Shown: positions 7,898-16,702 of the stretch, piece by piece
Layout: each line of letters starts with the position of its first letter
How positions within the stretch are numbered: position 1 is the stretch's first letter
Source: Caulobacter segnis
GTDB lineage: Bacteria; Pseudomonadota; Alphaproteobacteria; Caulobacterales; Caulobacteraceae
Direction: 5' to 3'
NCBI RefSeq assembly: GCF_023935105.1
Contig: NZ_CP096040.1
Span: 1,364,001-1,428,000 of the forward strand
DNA length: 64,000 bases
Notes under the pieces: model-generated
Told to the model about the DNA's origin: nothing
The model's database searches: none
What the model saw: only the letters and a program-made list of their open reading frames with translations
Position numbers and translations under genes: made by a program

Positions 7898-8626
7898 CTA
7901 GTCGTCGGCCACGATCTCGATCTCCGAGGTCTCCGGCGCTTCGTCGTCAATGGTTTCGAATGGCGGCGTGACCCCGATTTCGCGAACGGCGTTCGCGGTC
8001 AGCGCCTGGGCCGCTTGGTCCTGTCGCCACGACGCCAGTGGCTCGCCGGTCACGACCGCCACGATCTTGTCGTAGACCTCGGCGAACAGCGGCTCGACCG
8101 CCAGGGCGGCCAGGAAGTCCGTCCAGAATATCGGCAAGGGCGCGCCGATCGGCGGGTCCGCCAACAAGCCGCAGGTCATGGAGATCTCCCGCCCCGCGAG
8201 GCGAACGCCGTTCGCCTTGTTCGCGCCGCGCTCGAACTTGTACGTGCCCTGCTTCAAGGTCAGCTGGCGCCATAGGCGAGACCATACGACCGTCTCGTCC
8301 AACAGCGCACGGCGGACCTGGTGCTCGACCAGGTCGATCGCCAACTCCAGACCGCTGCCCGTCTGCGGCACACCCAGACTACTATCTGGCCCCCGGGTCG
8401 TGGCCAGGATCTCCACCACCAACTGGGCGGAACCCTCACCGGCGCCGAAGTCGGCGAGGCCGCCGGTTGCGCTCATCTCGTCGACATAGACGGCGACGCC
8501 TACGCCGCCCTCGACCTCGTCGTCCAACGCGCGGATTTCGCTGTCGGCGACGCGATCCCCCGCATCGGTCCGACCGAACAGAGCCAGAACCGTGCAGATG
8601 CGCAACGCCATGGTCGCAAGGCTCAT
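7898..8626 (-). CDS. Phage protein of the head-tail connector region, unknown
   Basis: A 242-residue protein (MSLATMALRICTVLALFGRT...) between the capsid/connector genes and the spike gene. Its start overlaps the stop of the upstream gene by ATGA. The position suggests a tail terminator or connector protein, but I recognise no motif. Its frame carries two copies of the prophage palindrome, read as ANGVR (8201-8215) and ANAVR (7982-7996). The C-terminus is acidic (ETSEIEIVADD). Confidence 0.7.
   Translation of the reverse strand: MSLATMALRICTVLALFGRTDAGDRVADSEIRALDDEVEGGVGVAVYVDEMSATGGLADFGAGEGSAQLVVEILATTRGPDSSLGVPQTGSGLELAIDLVEHQVRRALLDETVVWSRLWRQLTLKQGTYKFERGANKANGVRLAGREISMTCGLLADPPIGAPLPIFWTDFLAALAVEPLFAEVYDKIVAVVTGEPLASWRQDQAAQALTANAVREIGVTPPFETIDDEAPETSEIEIVADD
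7982..7996. repeat. Prophage palindrome copy 2 (exact)
   Basis: GCGAACGGCGTTCGC inside the connector-region gene, read there as A-N-A-V-R. Confidence 0.95.
8201..8215. repeat. Prophage palindrome copy 3 (exact)
   Basis: GCGAACGCCGTTCGC, only 219 bp from copy 2 and in the same gene, read as A-N-G-V-R. This is the closest-spaced pair. Confidence 0.95.
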
Positions 8627-9015
8627 GGACAGATTTCCTTGACGCTGAGCCGGAAAACCAGCCGCCCGACCTGGTGACGATCCAGGCGCTCAACCTCGAA
8701 CTCCGAAGTCGGATGGTCCTTGCTGCGCACGACATCGCCGGACTTCAGCGCTCGGATCTTCGGCCAGGCCACCGGATCGACGTAGGCCTCGGCCTTGCCG
8801 TCGGGGATCTGGAGGTCCGACTTGTCGCTGAAGCCGACCTGGCTGCCGGCCCCCACGATCAGCGCGCCCACCACGTCGAACGGTTCTCTCGCGGGGTCGA
8901 CCTGCGGCGAGCCATAAGGCCCGCCACCGATCATTGGCGTCACGGTCAATTGAGAGCCGTGACGCCGATCCACGATGGCTCGGACGCGGGCGAGACGCTC
9001 CGCCCGCGCCGACAT
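8623..9015 (-). CDS. Probable head-tail joining protein
   Basis: A 130-residue protein (MSARAERLARVRAIVDRRHG...) coupled to the capsid gene by a TGATG overlap at 9013-9017. Genes at this position in lambda-headed phages encode head-tail joining proteins (FII-like). The beta-rich C-terminus (SKDHPTSEFEVERLDRHQVG) fits such a fold, but the identification is by position only. Confidence 0.6.
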   Translation of the reverse strand: MSARAERLARVRAIVDRRHGSQLTVTPMIGGGPYGSPQVDPAREPFDVVGALIVGAGSQVGFSDKSDLQIPDGKAEAYVDPVAWPKIRALKSGDVVRSKDHPTSEFEVERLDRHQVGRLVFRLSVKEICP

Positions 9016-10043
9016 CAGGTGCGCCGTCCGCCGATCAGCACCTTCGGACGGGTGCAGACGTTCAGCTCGTTCATCTGGCTGTCGAGCTTGCGGCCCTTAC
9101 CGTTCTGCATCTTGTACTGACGGGAATAGAGACGCTGACCGATCGTGTTGACGGTCTCCTCGTAATCCGCCGGCGACCAGACCGTGTCGAACAGGCCATC
9201 GACACCTTCGGGGAAGAAGTGGGCCTTATTCGTGTCGACGAAGTTCGTCGCGCCGACCGAGCCGCGGTAGTTTTCCCAGATCACGCCGCCGAACTCGAAG
9301 GCACCGTAGGACTTGCCGTTGGCCTCGATATAGCCCTCGCGCAGGATCTGGGCCTCGGTCCAGCCCTTGTAGGTCGCGCGAACCTCTGGGTGAGCCAGAA
9401 GATCGTCGAAGAAGTTGTCGCCGACGAAGGAGCGGACCTTGCCGGTCCAGATCAGACCGTCCAGCGCTCCGGCGGTCTGGCGCACGATCGCCGCGCACTT
9501 CTTGCGGAGAGCGCCGTCGACCGGGTTGGCGTTATCCAGATCCAGGTCGATTTCAGTCGGTTGGGTGACGTCGAATTCGCTGAAGAGGTTCAGCGTCTTG
9601 CCGCCCTTGTAGGTGATGATGCCTTTCACGGCGCCGATGCGGGACAGTTCCGAGGTCGCGGCGAAGCTGTTGACGTGACGCGCCAGCTTCTTGCCGACGC
9701 GGTCCTGGACCGTCTCCAGCTCGTCGGTCGTGCCGAGCTTACGGACGTTCTGGACCGACTCCGCCAAGACGCTGTCGTTGATCTCGAAGTGCGGAACCCG
9801 CAGCGAAACCAGGTCGCGATCGGGGTCACTCTCCATCGTGACGCCGTCGCCGCCGCGTTCGGTCGGCTCGACGAGAACCAGGATGTCGCCCTCGCGCTCG
9901 TAAACGGCCGTCGTCGTGGCGATGCCATCGCCAGCACCGAAGATGCCCAGCTCGGCGCAGCGACCCGGCACGAAGGCCATCTCGTTGATGACACCGCTGA
10001 GGCTGACGACGCCGAACGCGTCGTCGTCGAAGATATCGATCAT
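9015..10043 (-). CDS. Major capsid protein (lambda gpE-like)
   Basis: A 342-residue protein starting MIDIFDDDAFGVVSLSGVIN. The segments FGAGDGIATTTAVYEREGDI, VQDRVGKKLARHVNSFAATS and YGAFEFGGVIWENYRG match the lambda E capsid family, and the length matches lambda gpE (341). It forms the icosahedral shell. It follows the decoration protein gene as in lambda (D then E). Confidence 0.93.
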   Translation of the reverse strand: MIDIFDDDAFGVVSLSGVINEMAFVPGRCAELGIFGAGDGIATTTAVYEREGDILVLVEPTERGGDGVTMESDPDRDLVSLRVPHFEINDSVLAESVQNVRKLGTTDELETVQDRVGKKLARHVNSFAATSELSRIGAVKGIITYKGGKTLNLFSEFDVTQPTEIDLDLDNANPVDGALRKKCAAIVRQTAGALDGLIWTGKVRSFVGDNFFDDLLAHPEVRATYKGWTEAQILREGYIEANGKSYGAFEFGGVIWENYRGSVGATNFVDTNKAHFFPEGVDGLFDTVWSPADYEETVNTIGQRLYSRQYKMQNGKGRKLDSQMNELNVCTRPKVLIGGRRT

Positions 10044-10112
10044 GTGCAGGTTACCCTCTCGGGGCCTCGATAGGCCGCGAGGAATGAAAGGTTGGAGACG
10101 TGGAGCGGCGCG

Positions 10113-10784
10113 CTATTGGATCTTGATGAAGCGCTTCTTCAGCTCGCGAATGGCCTTGTTCTTTTGGGCGTCGGTGACACCGTCGGGCCACTGGATGTCT
10201 TGACCGTTGATCACCGCGAGCTTGTCGATGACGACGATCCGCTGTGTATCGGAACTGTCGGTCACAGCGCCGTAGCAGCTGAAAGCGACCGGGGTTTCCG
10301 CGCCATTGGTGGCGGTCGGATCCCACTCGACATACTGCTCGCCGGCGTCGTCGTCCTCGCCCATGTCGACGTTGAAGTCGAAGGCGTCGCCGACCACGAA
10401 GTCAGTAGCCCCATCGGCGATGGCGAACTTCAGCTCTTTGGTAAAGTTCGCCGCCACCGCCTTGGTTTCGACCTCGACGCCATCCCGTTCCAGGCGGAAC
10501 GTGCCGCCGTTGGCGGCGGCGATGGTGCAGACCGCCGAATAGGCGCCAGGCTTCAGCTTGGCGGTATAGGCGGGCGTCGCCAGCGTCAGGACGCCGTTGC
10601 CGGTGTTGCCCGCCCGGGCAGCGGACGTGACGGTCACGCCGGTGGCGGCGGCGAGTAGCGCCAGGATTTGACCGGGAACGATCGTTTGGCTCACCGCCAG
10701 ATCGCCCTCGTCACGCGACAGGTTGCTGTCGGCTTCCGACAGCACGAACGTCAGGGCCCGCGGCCCCATCTTCTTGATAGCCAT
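10113..10784 (-). CDS. Head decoration protein (gpD-like), enlarged
   Basis: A 223-residue protein beginning MAIKKMGPRALTFVLSEADS. The region DLAVSQTIVPGQILALLAAA and YTAKLKPGAYSAVCTIAAANGG resembles head decoration protein D, and the gene lies between the capsid protease and the major capsid gene. It is twice the length of lambda gpD (110), so a second domain is likely at the C-terminus (FDFNVDMGEDDDAGEQYVEW onward). It would stabilise the expanded capsid. Confidence 0.8.
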   Translation of the reverse strand: MAIKKMGPRALTFVLSEADSNLSRDEGDLAVSQTIVPGQILALLAAATGVTVTSAARAGNTGNGVLTLATPAYTAKLKPGAYSAVCTIAAANGGTFRLERDGVEVETKAVAANFTKELKFAIADGATDFVVGDAFDFNVDMGEDDDAGEQYVEWDPTATNGAETPVAFSCYGAVTDSSDTQRIVVIDKLAVINGQDIQWPDGVTDAQKNKAIRELKKRFIKIQ

Positions 10785-10820
10785 AGGGAGGTTTCCCGCA
10801 GTTGAGTTTCAGGTCACAGC

Positions 10821-10835
10821 GCGAACGGCGTTCGC
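10821..10835. repeat. Prophage palindrome copy 4 (exact, intergenic)
   Basis: GCGAACGGCGTTCGC lies two bases past the stop codon of the capsid protease gene, in the short gap before gene D. Confidence 0.95.
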
Positions 10836-10837
10836 GT

Positions 10838-11899
10838 TTAGCGGCGGCGGGCCTCGACGGCCTTGTTGTGCTTGTCGACGACGTTGCCCCAGCCGGCCTT
10901 GGCCTTTTCCGCTTGCTCGGCCCTCGCTGAAGGGCGCTTGCCCGGCAGGCCCAGGCCATCGCCGTCCTGCATTCGGGTTTTGCGTTCCGCGAAGGTTTCA
11001 GGCGGATCCTCGGGTTCATCGCCATCGGCGGACGCCGTCGGCGCCAGCTTCAGGGCGGCGACAGCGGCTTCGACCGACATGTCGGTCTCGTAGGCGAAGT
11101 GCTCGGCGAGGGCTTCGCGGCCCTTGGCTTCAGGGCTCGCCATGATGCCCTTGGCGCGAACGCGCTCGGCCTTCACGGCGTCGGTGACTTCAGACATGGT
11201 CGGCTCCTTGAGCGGTCTTTCCGCCTTGGGTTGCTGGGGGGGCAGGACGGGCGGAGCCGTCATGGTGGGGCCACGGGGCTTCCACCCCTTGGCTGAGGCG
11301 AGCGCGCGAAGCGGCTCGGGCGCCTTGGCATAGATGCCGTAGGCGAAGGCGGAGGCCTCGACGGCCTGGTTGTCGTTCGAGGCGGTCTCGACCTCATCGG
11401 CGAAGCCCTTGGCGACGGCGTCCTCGGGCGTCATCCACAGCTCGTCGCGCATGAAGCCGCGCATCGCCTCGATCGTGCCGCCGGACTTGGCGGCGTAGAT
11501 CCCGGCATAAGAGGTCGCGAGCGCGTTCAGCATGTCGATCGTGCGCTGATGATCGGCCGCCGTGCCCCAGGTGATGGTCGACGGGTCGTGGATCATCATC
11601 ACCGACCCCAGCGACATGATCACCGTCTCGCCGGCCATCGCGATCAGCGACGCCGCCGAGGCCGCGATGCCCTGGACGATCACCGTGACCGACGCTCCAT
11701 GACCCTTGAGGGCCGAATAGATCGCCGCGCCCTCGGTGGCGTAGCCGCCGCCCGAATTCAGCTGCACCGTCACCGGGTTGCCGGCTCCGACCATCGCAAG
11801 GGCGGTGATGACGTCACCCGAAGTGAAGCCGTCATCCCAGAAGTTGTCGCCGACCACGCCCGTAAGCGTGATCGTGCTACCGTCGACACGGCAGACCAT
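10838..11899 (-). CDS. ClpP-type capsid maturation protease with C-terminal scaffold
   Basis: A 353-residue protein (MVCRVDGSTITLTGVVGDNF...). The N-terminal 190 residues are a ClpP/S49-like serine protease. The oxyanion segment is VQLNSGGGYATEGAAIYSAL, the probable nucleophile Ser is in IAASAASLIAMAG, and His is in MMIHDPSTITWG. The Pro/Ala/Glu-rich C-terminus (about 200-353) is charged, as expected of a fused scaffold (lambda C/Nu3 style). It matures the prohead and sits in the standard place after portal and gpW. Confidence 0.92.
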   Translation of the reverse strand: MVCRVDGSTITLTGVVGDNFWDDGFTSGDVITALAMVGAGNPVTVQLNSGGGYATEGAAIYSALKGHGASVTVIVQGIAASAASLIAMAGETVIMSLGSVMMIHDPSTITWGTAADHQRTIDMLNALATSYAGIYAAKSGGTIEAMRGFMRDELWMTPEDAVAKGFADEVETASNDNQAVEASAFAYGIYAKAPEPLRALASAKGWKPRGPTMTAPPVLPPQQPKAERPLKEPTMSEVTDAVKAERVRAKGIMASPEAKGREALAEHFAYETDMSVEAAVAALKLAPTASADGDEPEDPPETFAERKTRMQDGDGLGLPGKRPSARAEQAEKAKAGWGNVVDKHNKAVEARRR

Positions 11900-11936
11900 G
11901 GGTTCTGTTCCTGGATTGGAGGCCCGCAGGCCTGCG

Positions 11937-12209
11937 TCAGTAGGAGCGCGGCCGGAACCGACCGGTTATCGCGTAGCGGATCCGCTTTCCGGACTTGCGC
12001 GCGCAGGCGGCTTTGAGGCGTTCCGCTTGAGCGAGGATCTTGTCCGGATTGACGTCGCCGAACTCGACCTCTTCGGTGTGCCCTGCCTGGGTCGAGAACT
12101 TGACCCGCACCTCGGTGTCACCCTTGAGACGTCGGTAATACGCCTTCATCAGGTCGGGCCACACCAGGCACGGATCTAGGTCGGGATGATCATCCAGCAG
12201 GTCGGCCAC
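11937..12209 (-). CDS. Head-tail connector gpW-like protein
   Basis: A 90-residue protein (MADLLDDHPDLDPCLVWPDL...) whose start overlaps the end of the portal gene by 20 bases. Small size, the LMKAYYRRLKGDTEVRVKFS pattern and the position between portal and protease fit lambda gpW, which stabilises packaged DNA and prepares the neck. In lambda W precedes the portal gene, so the order here is swapped. The basic C-terminus (RKSGKRIRYAITGRFRPRSY) is unusual. Confidence 0.72.
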   Translation of the reverse strand: MADLLDDHPDLDPCLVWPDLMKAYYRRLKGDTEVRVKFSTQAGHTEEVEFGDVNPDKILAQAERLKAACARKSGKRIRYAITGRFRPRSY

Positions 12210-13800
12210 GCGGCGGGTCCTCGGCTAGGTCAGGATCGTTCGGGTCGACCCCAGGCGCGGTCTTCGGCGCGTGCGGATCAGGTTGGCCGTTGGCGATCGC
12301 GTAAGCACTCTCGCGACCTCGCTGGTCGAACTCGGTCTGCCAGTCGAGACCGTCGCCGGCCAAGATCGTCTGGAGCGAATAGCCCAATCCATGACGGACT
12401 TCGGCGGCCTTGGCCGATTTGAGATCGTCGGCCTTGGGCATCGGCGGACCAAGCCAGTTTGCTTGAGACGCAGCGACACGGTTCCGAAGGAAGGCGGAGT
12501 ATCCGCCGGGGAACGGCGTGCGGCCGGTGGCGATGTCCTCTTCCAGCCAAGCCTCGTAAGCGGCCTGATAGAGCGGGACAGGAACCCGTTCGCGACGACG
12601 CTCGACATGAGGATACTTCGTTGCGATCCCCAGGTTCAGAGCGGCGTAGCTCGTCCCCTCGTAGTCCCCGGAAAAGCCTTCGTAGGTGACGCCGATGCAC
12701 GCGGCGATTTCGCGCCCCAGCTGGCGGTCGAACGGCAGATAGTTGCCGCCCGGATGGTTCGAGGTGTGCATCTCGAACTCGTCGCCCGGCCACAGGTGCG
12801 CGACCTTGCCGTGGGTGCCAAGGTCGACGCTCGCGCCGTCATAGAAGCCGTCGCGCATCTCCATCATCGCGGCAACGCCGCCAGGATCCGTCAGGCCCGC
12901 GCCGGCCTTTGCATCCTCGATCATGCCTTCGAACGCTTCGGCCGAAGGTGCCGCGCTCTTGAGAGTGGCGGCGAAAATCGTCTGTAGCAGTGCAGCCGTC
13001 AGCGTGGCGTCGGCGAGCGTGTCGCGCTGACGCGTCACCCGAAGGGCAGGCGCAAGGGGCGAGATGCCGCGCGTCTGATCGGGATCGCCGTCAAAAACGT
13101 GAACGATGATCGGACGACCATCGCGATCTCGGGCCGGAAGGTCGATGGTTCGGTCGAAGCCGTCGACACGGGTCTTGATCCGATAGCCTACGACCAGGCC
13201 GTCGCTATCCAGGAACACGCCCTGGTGCAGGCCATCCAGGTCGGAACGGTCCTGCACCAGGCGGTGCGGGGCGAACAGCTGGACGCGGCTGCTGTAGCGC
13301 GATCCGGGGCGAGGCTTGACCAGCATCCGCGCCGTGCTCTCGCCGTAGAAGTACCACATGCGGATCCAGGCATCGGCCAGCCCGGCCAACGTCTGCTTGC
13401 CACGAGCGTCCACTTCGAGAGGGTTGTTCGCGTAGGCTTTGAAACGACGCTCGATGCGACGCGACCACCCGTCGGCGTAGTCCTTAGTCCAGCCCAGTTC
13501 CTCGTAGTCGGGCGTCGCACTCAGCATCAGGCCCTTTGGGCCGTTGATGTCGACGACGCCTTGATCGACGGCGCCCGCGATCCAGCCTTGGTTCTGCGCC
13601 GCGTCCACGACCATGGCCGCGACCTTGGTGTAGGCGCCCTGGACGTCGTCCGCCTTGGACCGCAGCGACGGGTTATGGGCCTTGAGGATGCCCGCGCCAT
13701 CCGGCCGCAAGTAACGCATCGTCGGCTTGCCACGCTTGCCAGACTTGCCGCTAGCCTGGGCTGCTCCACCAGCGAAGCGACGGAGCAGCCCTCCGAACAT
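12190..13800 (-). CDS. Phage portal protein (lambda gpB family)
   Basis: A 536-residue portal, close to lambda gpB (533). Family landmarks include GWSRRIERRFKAYANNPLEV, IRMWYFYGESTARMLVKPRP, QLFAPHRLVQD, GISPLAPALRVTRQRDTLAD and HLWPGDEFEMHTSNHPGGNY. Twelve copies form the ring through which DNA is pumped. It follows the large terminase gene by three bases. Confidence 0.95.
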   Translation of the reverse strand: MFGGLLRRFAGGAAQASGKSGKRGKPTMRYLRPDGAGILKAHNPSLRSKADDVQGAYTKVAAMVVDAAQNQGWIAGAVDQGVVDINGPKGLMLSATPDYEELGWTKDYADGWSRRIERRFKAYANNPLEVDARGKQTLAGLADAWIRMWYFYGESTARMLVKPRPGSRYSSRVQLFAPHRLVQDRSDLDGLHQGVFLDSDGLVVGYRIKTRVDGFDRTIDLPARDRDGRPIIVHVFDGDPDQTRGISPLAPALRVTRQRDTLADATLTAALLQTIFAATLKSAAPSAEAFEGMIEDAKAGAGLTDPGGVAAMMEMRDGFYDGASVDLGTHGKVAHLWPGDEFEMHTSNHPGGNYLPFDRQLGREIAACIGVTYEGFSGDYEGTSYAALNLGIATKYPHVERRRERVPVPLYQAAYEAWLEEDIATGRTPFPGGYSAFLRNRVAASQANWLGPPMPKADDLKSAKAAEVRHGLGYSLQTILAGDGLDWQTEFDQRGRESAYAIANGQPDPHAPKTAPGVDPNDPDLAEDPPRGRPAG

Positions 13801-13803
13801 GCG

Positions 13804-15834
13804 TCATCTCCTATTCAGTCGTCGTCCCAGGTCCCGGAGGGAAGGGCGAGCCGCAGGCGCCGGAGCCGGCGGCTTCGCCGGAGGCGGAGGTTCGTCTTCA
13901 GGGGCGTCGTCGCGAACGGCGTTCGCGGCCAGCTCGTCGGCCGCGCCCGTGGGCGCTTCCGACGCCGGCGGCGCAGCGGCGTTCATCAGATCCTCGAGGT
14001 CCAGCTGAAGCCCCTTGATTGGCGCTTCGCGCTCAGCCTCCAGCCGGTCCCAGTGCGTGTCGGTGAACGACCGGACGCCCAGCTTGATGGCCGCCGTCTC
14101 GGCTTGGTTCATCGTGTCGAGATCTTCGTTCGCCTGGGTGGCGTCCTTGATCCAGGTCCAGACCTCGAAGCCCTGTTTGTTCTTCTTGGCCTTTCGCCGC
14201 TCGGACGTCAGCTGTTGGAAGTAGTCGTCTTCCAGACCGACCGGGAACCCGACATAGCCGCGCTCCAGGGGATCGGTCTTATTCAGCAGGCGGTAGAGAC
14301 CCATCTTCAGGACCGAGGCCCCGAAGTTGAAGAACCGGCGGCTATACTTCAACTTCTTGCCGGTCTTGGCGTTGACCTCTTTCTTGACCCTCGCGATCAG
14401 CGGGGCCGTCTCGGTGTTGGCGCCGCGCACCATGATGACGCGATGCGCCGGGTGCTTCTTCGCCCAACCCCAGACGTCCTCGGTCCAGGCGTTGCCGTCG
14501 ATGGCCAGCAGATCGCAGCCCAGGCCTCGCCCGGCGCTGTTGATCCACAGCTGTTTGACCAGGTCGTCCAGCAGCGCCTGACACGAAGGCTCGCTGATGT
14601 GGCCCGGGAAGACCCCTCGCTCGACCACCCAGCGGCGGACCTCGCGGCCCCAGGCGACGACTTGCCATTGGACATAGTCCTTCTGACAGTCCACGCCGAT
14701 CGTGATGACCAAGCCGCCCGCGGGGACTTGGCCTCGCCGGTAGTGTGACTGGGCGGCCCGATCCCGCAGGACCTCCCATGCGACGGCTTCGCCGGCGGCC
14801 TCATAGGCCAGGCCGGCCATGTCGTTCATGAAGGTCTGTTCGCGGGCCGGATCGCCCTTCGCCGTCAGCCAGGCGCGGGCGATGCCCTCCCAGCTTTGCA
14901 GCACCGAGTACGCCGCCCACCACCAGAACGACCGGTGATAGCGCATGGCCTTGGGGTTGCCGGCGACGAACCTGTGTCGCTTCAGCATCCAGGGCCGGTG
15001 ATGTTCTTCGATCAGGCCACCGCACGAGACGCAGCTGAAGCAGGCGGCTTCCGGCTTGGCCTCGTCGAGGTTGGCCAACATGTTGTCCCACGTCAGCACC
15101 TGGTAGTGCTGACAGTGAGGGCAGGGCAGTTCCGGCACCTCCTGGCTTCCCGCGCGGAAGCTCTTGGTGATGCGGCAGCCCGGCCAGATCAGCGGCGTGC
15201 TGATCTTGAAAATCTTGGCGAACATGTGCGCGGCCGAGCGGCTGTCGGCCTGCGTTTCCGGGTCGCCCCCGGCGTTCATTTCCCACTTGGCCAGGTCGTC
15301 TTGACACTGGCGCTTCATCGTCACTTGCGACAGCGACGCGGGCGAGTTCGCGCCCGAGATCTGGAGGGCGCCGCGACCGTCGATGCGCTCCTTGTAGAGG
15401 ACGCTGTCGCCGCCATCCCGCGACTTGGTCGGGAACAGGCGCGCGATTGCCGTCGTGCCCTTGAGCATCGGCATTAGCTTCATCTTCGACCAGCGACGAG
15501 CGTTGTCGTCCGTCGGGTGGACGTAGAGGAAGTCGCCCGGGTCCATGTCGAGGGACCCGAGCGTGAAGATGTTGGCCAGGACCGTGCCGCCGAGCTGGGC
15601 GCTCTTGGCGAAGGTCACGATGCGGCACGGATCATCCGGGCCCAGGGCCTTCAGGATCTCGCTGTTCAGCGGGAACCGGTCTTCGTTGTACGGGCCGCGC
15701 TCCGGGCTCTCCCGTTCGGAGAACACGATGTTGCGCTTGGCCCACGAGAGGTAGTCGACAGCCGGCGGCGGATCCCACGCCTCCGCCGAGGTTTCCATGG
15801 CCAGGCGCTCGGCGTTGGTGAGATGGATGCACAC
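13804..15834 (-). CDS. Terminase large subunit (lambda gpA family)
   Basis: A 676-residue packaging ATPase/nuclease of the GpA family. The family-type Walker A is FAKSAQLGGT near residue 85. A zinc-like CPHCQHYQVL...CFSCVSCGGLIEEHH block and a TIGVDCQKDYVQWQVVAWG segment belong to the C-terminal nuclease. The first codon is GTG at 15834, right after the small-subunit stop; an in-frame ATG at 15798 (METSAEAWDPPPAVDYLSWA) is an alternative start. The Pro-rich tail carries a palindrome copy, read ANAVR. Confidence 0.95.
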   Translation of the reverse strand: MCIHLTNAERLAMETSAEAWDPPPAVDYLSWAKRNIVFSERESPERGPYNEDRFPLNSEILKALGPDDPCRIVTFAKSAQLGGTVLANIFTLGSLDMDPGDFLYVHPTDDNARRWSKMKLMPMLKGTTAIARLFPTKSRDGGDSVLYKERIDGRGALQISGANSPASLSQVTMKRQCQDDLAKWEMNAGGDPETQADSRSAAHMFAKIFKISTPLIWPGCRITKSFRAGSQEVPELPCPHCQHYQVLTWDNMLANLDEAKPEAACFSCVSCGGLIEEHHRPWMLKRHRFVAGNPKAMRYHRSFWWWAAYSVLQSWEGIARAWLTAKGDPAREQTFMNDMAGLAYEAAGEAVAWEVLRDRAAQSHYRRGQVPAGGLVITIGVDCQKDYVQWQVVAWGREVRRWVVERGVFPGHISEPSCQALLDDLVKQLWINSAGRGLGCDLLAIDGNAWTEDVWGWAKKHPAHRVIMVRGANTETAPLIARVKKEVNAKTGKKLKYSRRFFNFGASVLKMGLYRLLNKTDPLERGYVGFPVGLEDDYFQQLTSERRKAKKNKQGFEVWTWIKDATQANEDLDTMNQAETAAIKLGVRSFTDTHWDRLEAEREAPIKGLQLDLEDLMNAAAPPASEAPTGAADELAANAVRDDAPEDEPPPPAKPPAPAPAARPSLRDLGRRLNRR
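13912..13926. repeat. Prophage palindrome copy 5 (exact)
   Basis: GCGAACGGCGTTCGC in the 3' end of the large terminase gene, read A-N-A-V-R in a low-complexity tail. Confidence 0.95.
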
Positions 15835-16542
15835 CTAGCCGGGCTCCTCTCCTTCGATCGCGACCTCGTCGGGGACGAGGTTCGGCATGCTGGCGACCTT
15901 GCGCCGGGCGGTTTCGGCCGCCTTGCGGCGAACCTCCACGAACGCCGTTCGCAGCTCGTGCAGGACGTCGCGTTGCGACAGGCCGAACTTAGCGGACATC
16001 GCGGTCGCCAGATCGGCCAGACCGCCCTCGAAGACGTCGATCATGGACCGCGCCTGGGACGCCAGCGCCGCCGCAATCTCGGCGGTCAACGTGTAGGTCC
16101 CACGCCGGGCCAGTTCCTGCTCCGCTTTCTCGCGGTTGGTGAACTGCAGCGACCGAAGCCGTTCCTGTTTGATCGCCTCCTCGAAAGGATCGACGACCCG
16201 CCGCATCGGCGATGGCGGCATCGGCCGACCGTCGTCCTCGCCGCTGGTCGATACAGGTGACGGCGCAACGGCGTCGCTCTCCGCAACAGCCGGTTCACGG
16301 TCAGCCAGGTCGGTCGTGATCCCGTTGCCCAGGCGCTGGCCCAGGTCCAGCGAAGCCTTCAGCTGCTGGCGCGCGATCGTCACGTTGATCCGCGCCGACC
16401 GGCCTTCGCCGACGATGGCAGGCCCGTAGATCTTGGCCTCAGCGATGTACTGGGACACCCGCCCGGCGGACACGTTCAACTCGCGGGCGGCCTCGCCCTT
16501 GGAGAGGATGAGGTCGCCGTCTTTAGCGGCGGCAGCGCTCAT
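15835..16542 (-). CDS. Terminase small subunit (Nu1-like)
   Basis: A 235-residue protein starting MSAAAAKDGDLILSKGEAAR. A winged helix-turn-helix lies at about residues 14-40 (EAARELNVSAGRVSQYIAEA), as in Nu1-type small terminases that bind the packaging site. A long helical middle and the C-terminal LRTAFVEVRRKAAETARRK likely mediate assembly and large-subunit contact. The ATG at 16542 is preceded by AGAGG within a run of CTAAAG repeats that may be its own binding site. Confidence 0.85.
   Translation of the reverse strand: MSAAAAKDGDLILSKGEAARELNVSAGRVSQYIAEAKIYGPAIVGEGRSARINVTIARQQLKASLDLGQRLGNGITTDLADREPAVAESDAVAPSPVSTSGEDDGRPMPPSPMRRVVDPFEEAIKQERLRSLQFTNREKAEQELARRGTYTLTAEIAAALASQARSMIDVFEGGLADLATAMSAKFGLSQRDVLHELRTAFVEVRRKAAETARRKVASMPNLVPDEVAIEGEEPG
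15938..15952. repeat. Prophage palindrome copy 6 (one mismatch)
   Basis: ACGAACGCCGTTCGC in the small terminase gene. The 13-bp core is intact and is read R-T-A-F. Confidence 0.85.
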
Positions 16543-16577
16543 CTTTAGCCTCTTTAGCCACGACTTTAGGTCTTTAG
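16521..16577 (-). repeat. Five CTAAAG direct repeats upstream of and in the start of the small terminase gene
   Basis: The hexamer (CTTTAG on the plus strand) occurs at 16521, 16543, 16552, 16564 and 16572, with a wider unit of S-S/C-C-TAAAGA. The cluster straddles the small terminase start codon. Such iterons next to terS are a candidate packaging (cos/pac, R-site-like) element or an operator. The 16,580-16,700 gap beyond it is otherwise GC-rich with G-runs. Confidence 0.6.
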
Positions 16578-16702
16578 GCTTCGAAAACTGGGTCTGACTG
16601 CTGGAAAATCGGGAGCGGTGTCGCCCGCAGGTGATCGGTGCAGGTACGGTCCCTAAGGGGGTAGGGGGGTGTTGGCCCTCCGGCCGAGGGGTCGGGGGAG
16701 GC

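Noticed and set aside
13099..14748. 549-codon plus-strand frame over portal and terminase
   Set aside because: No coding signature; portal and terminase on the minus strand are unmistakable.
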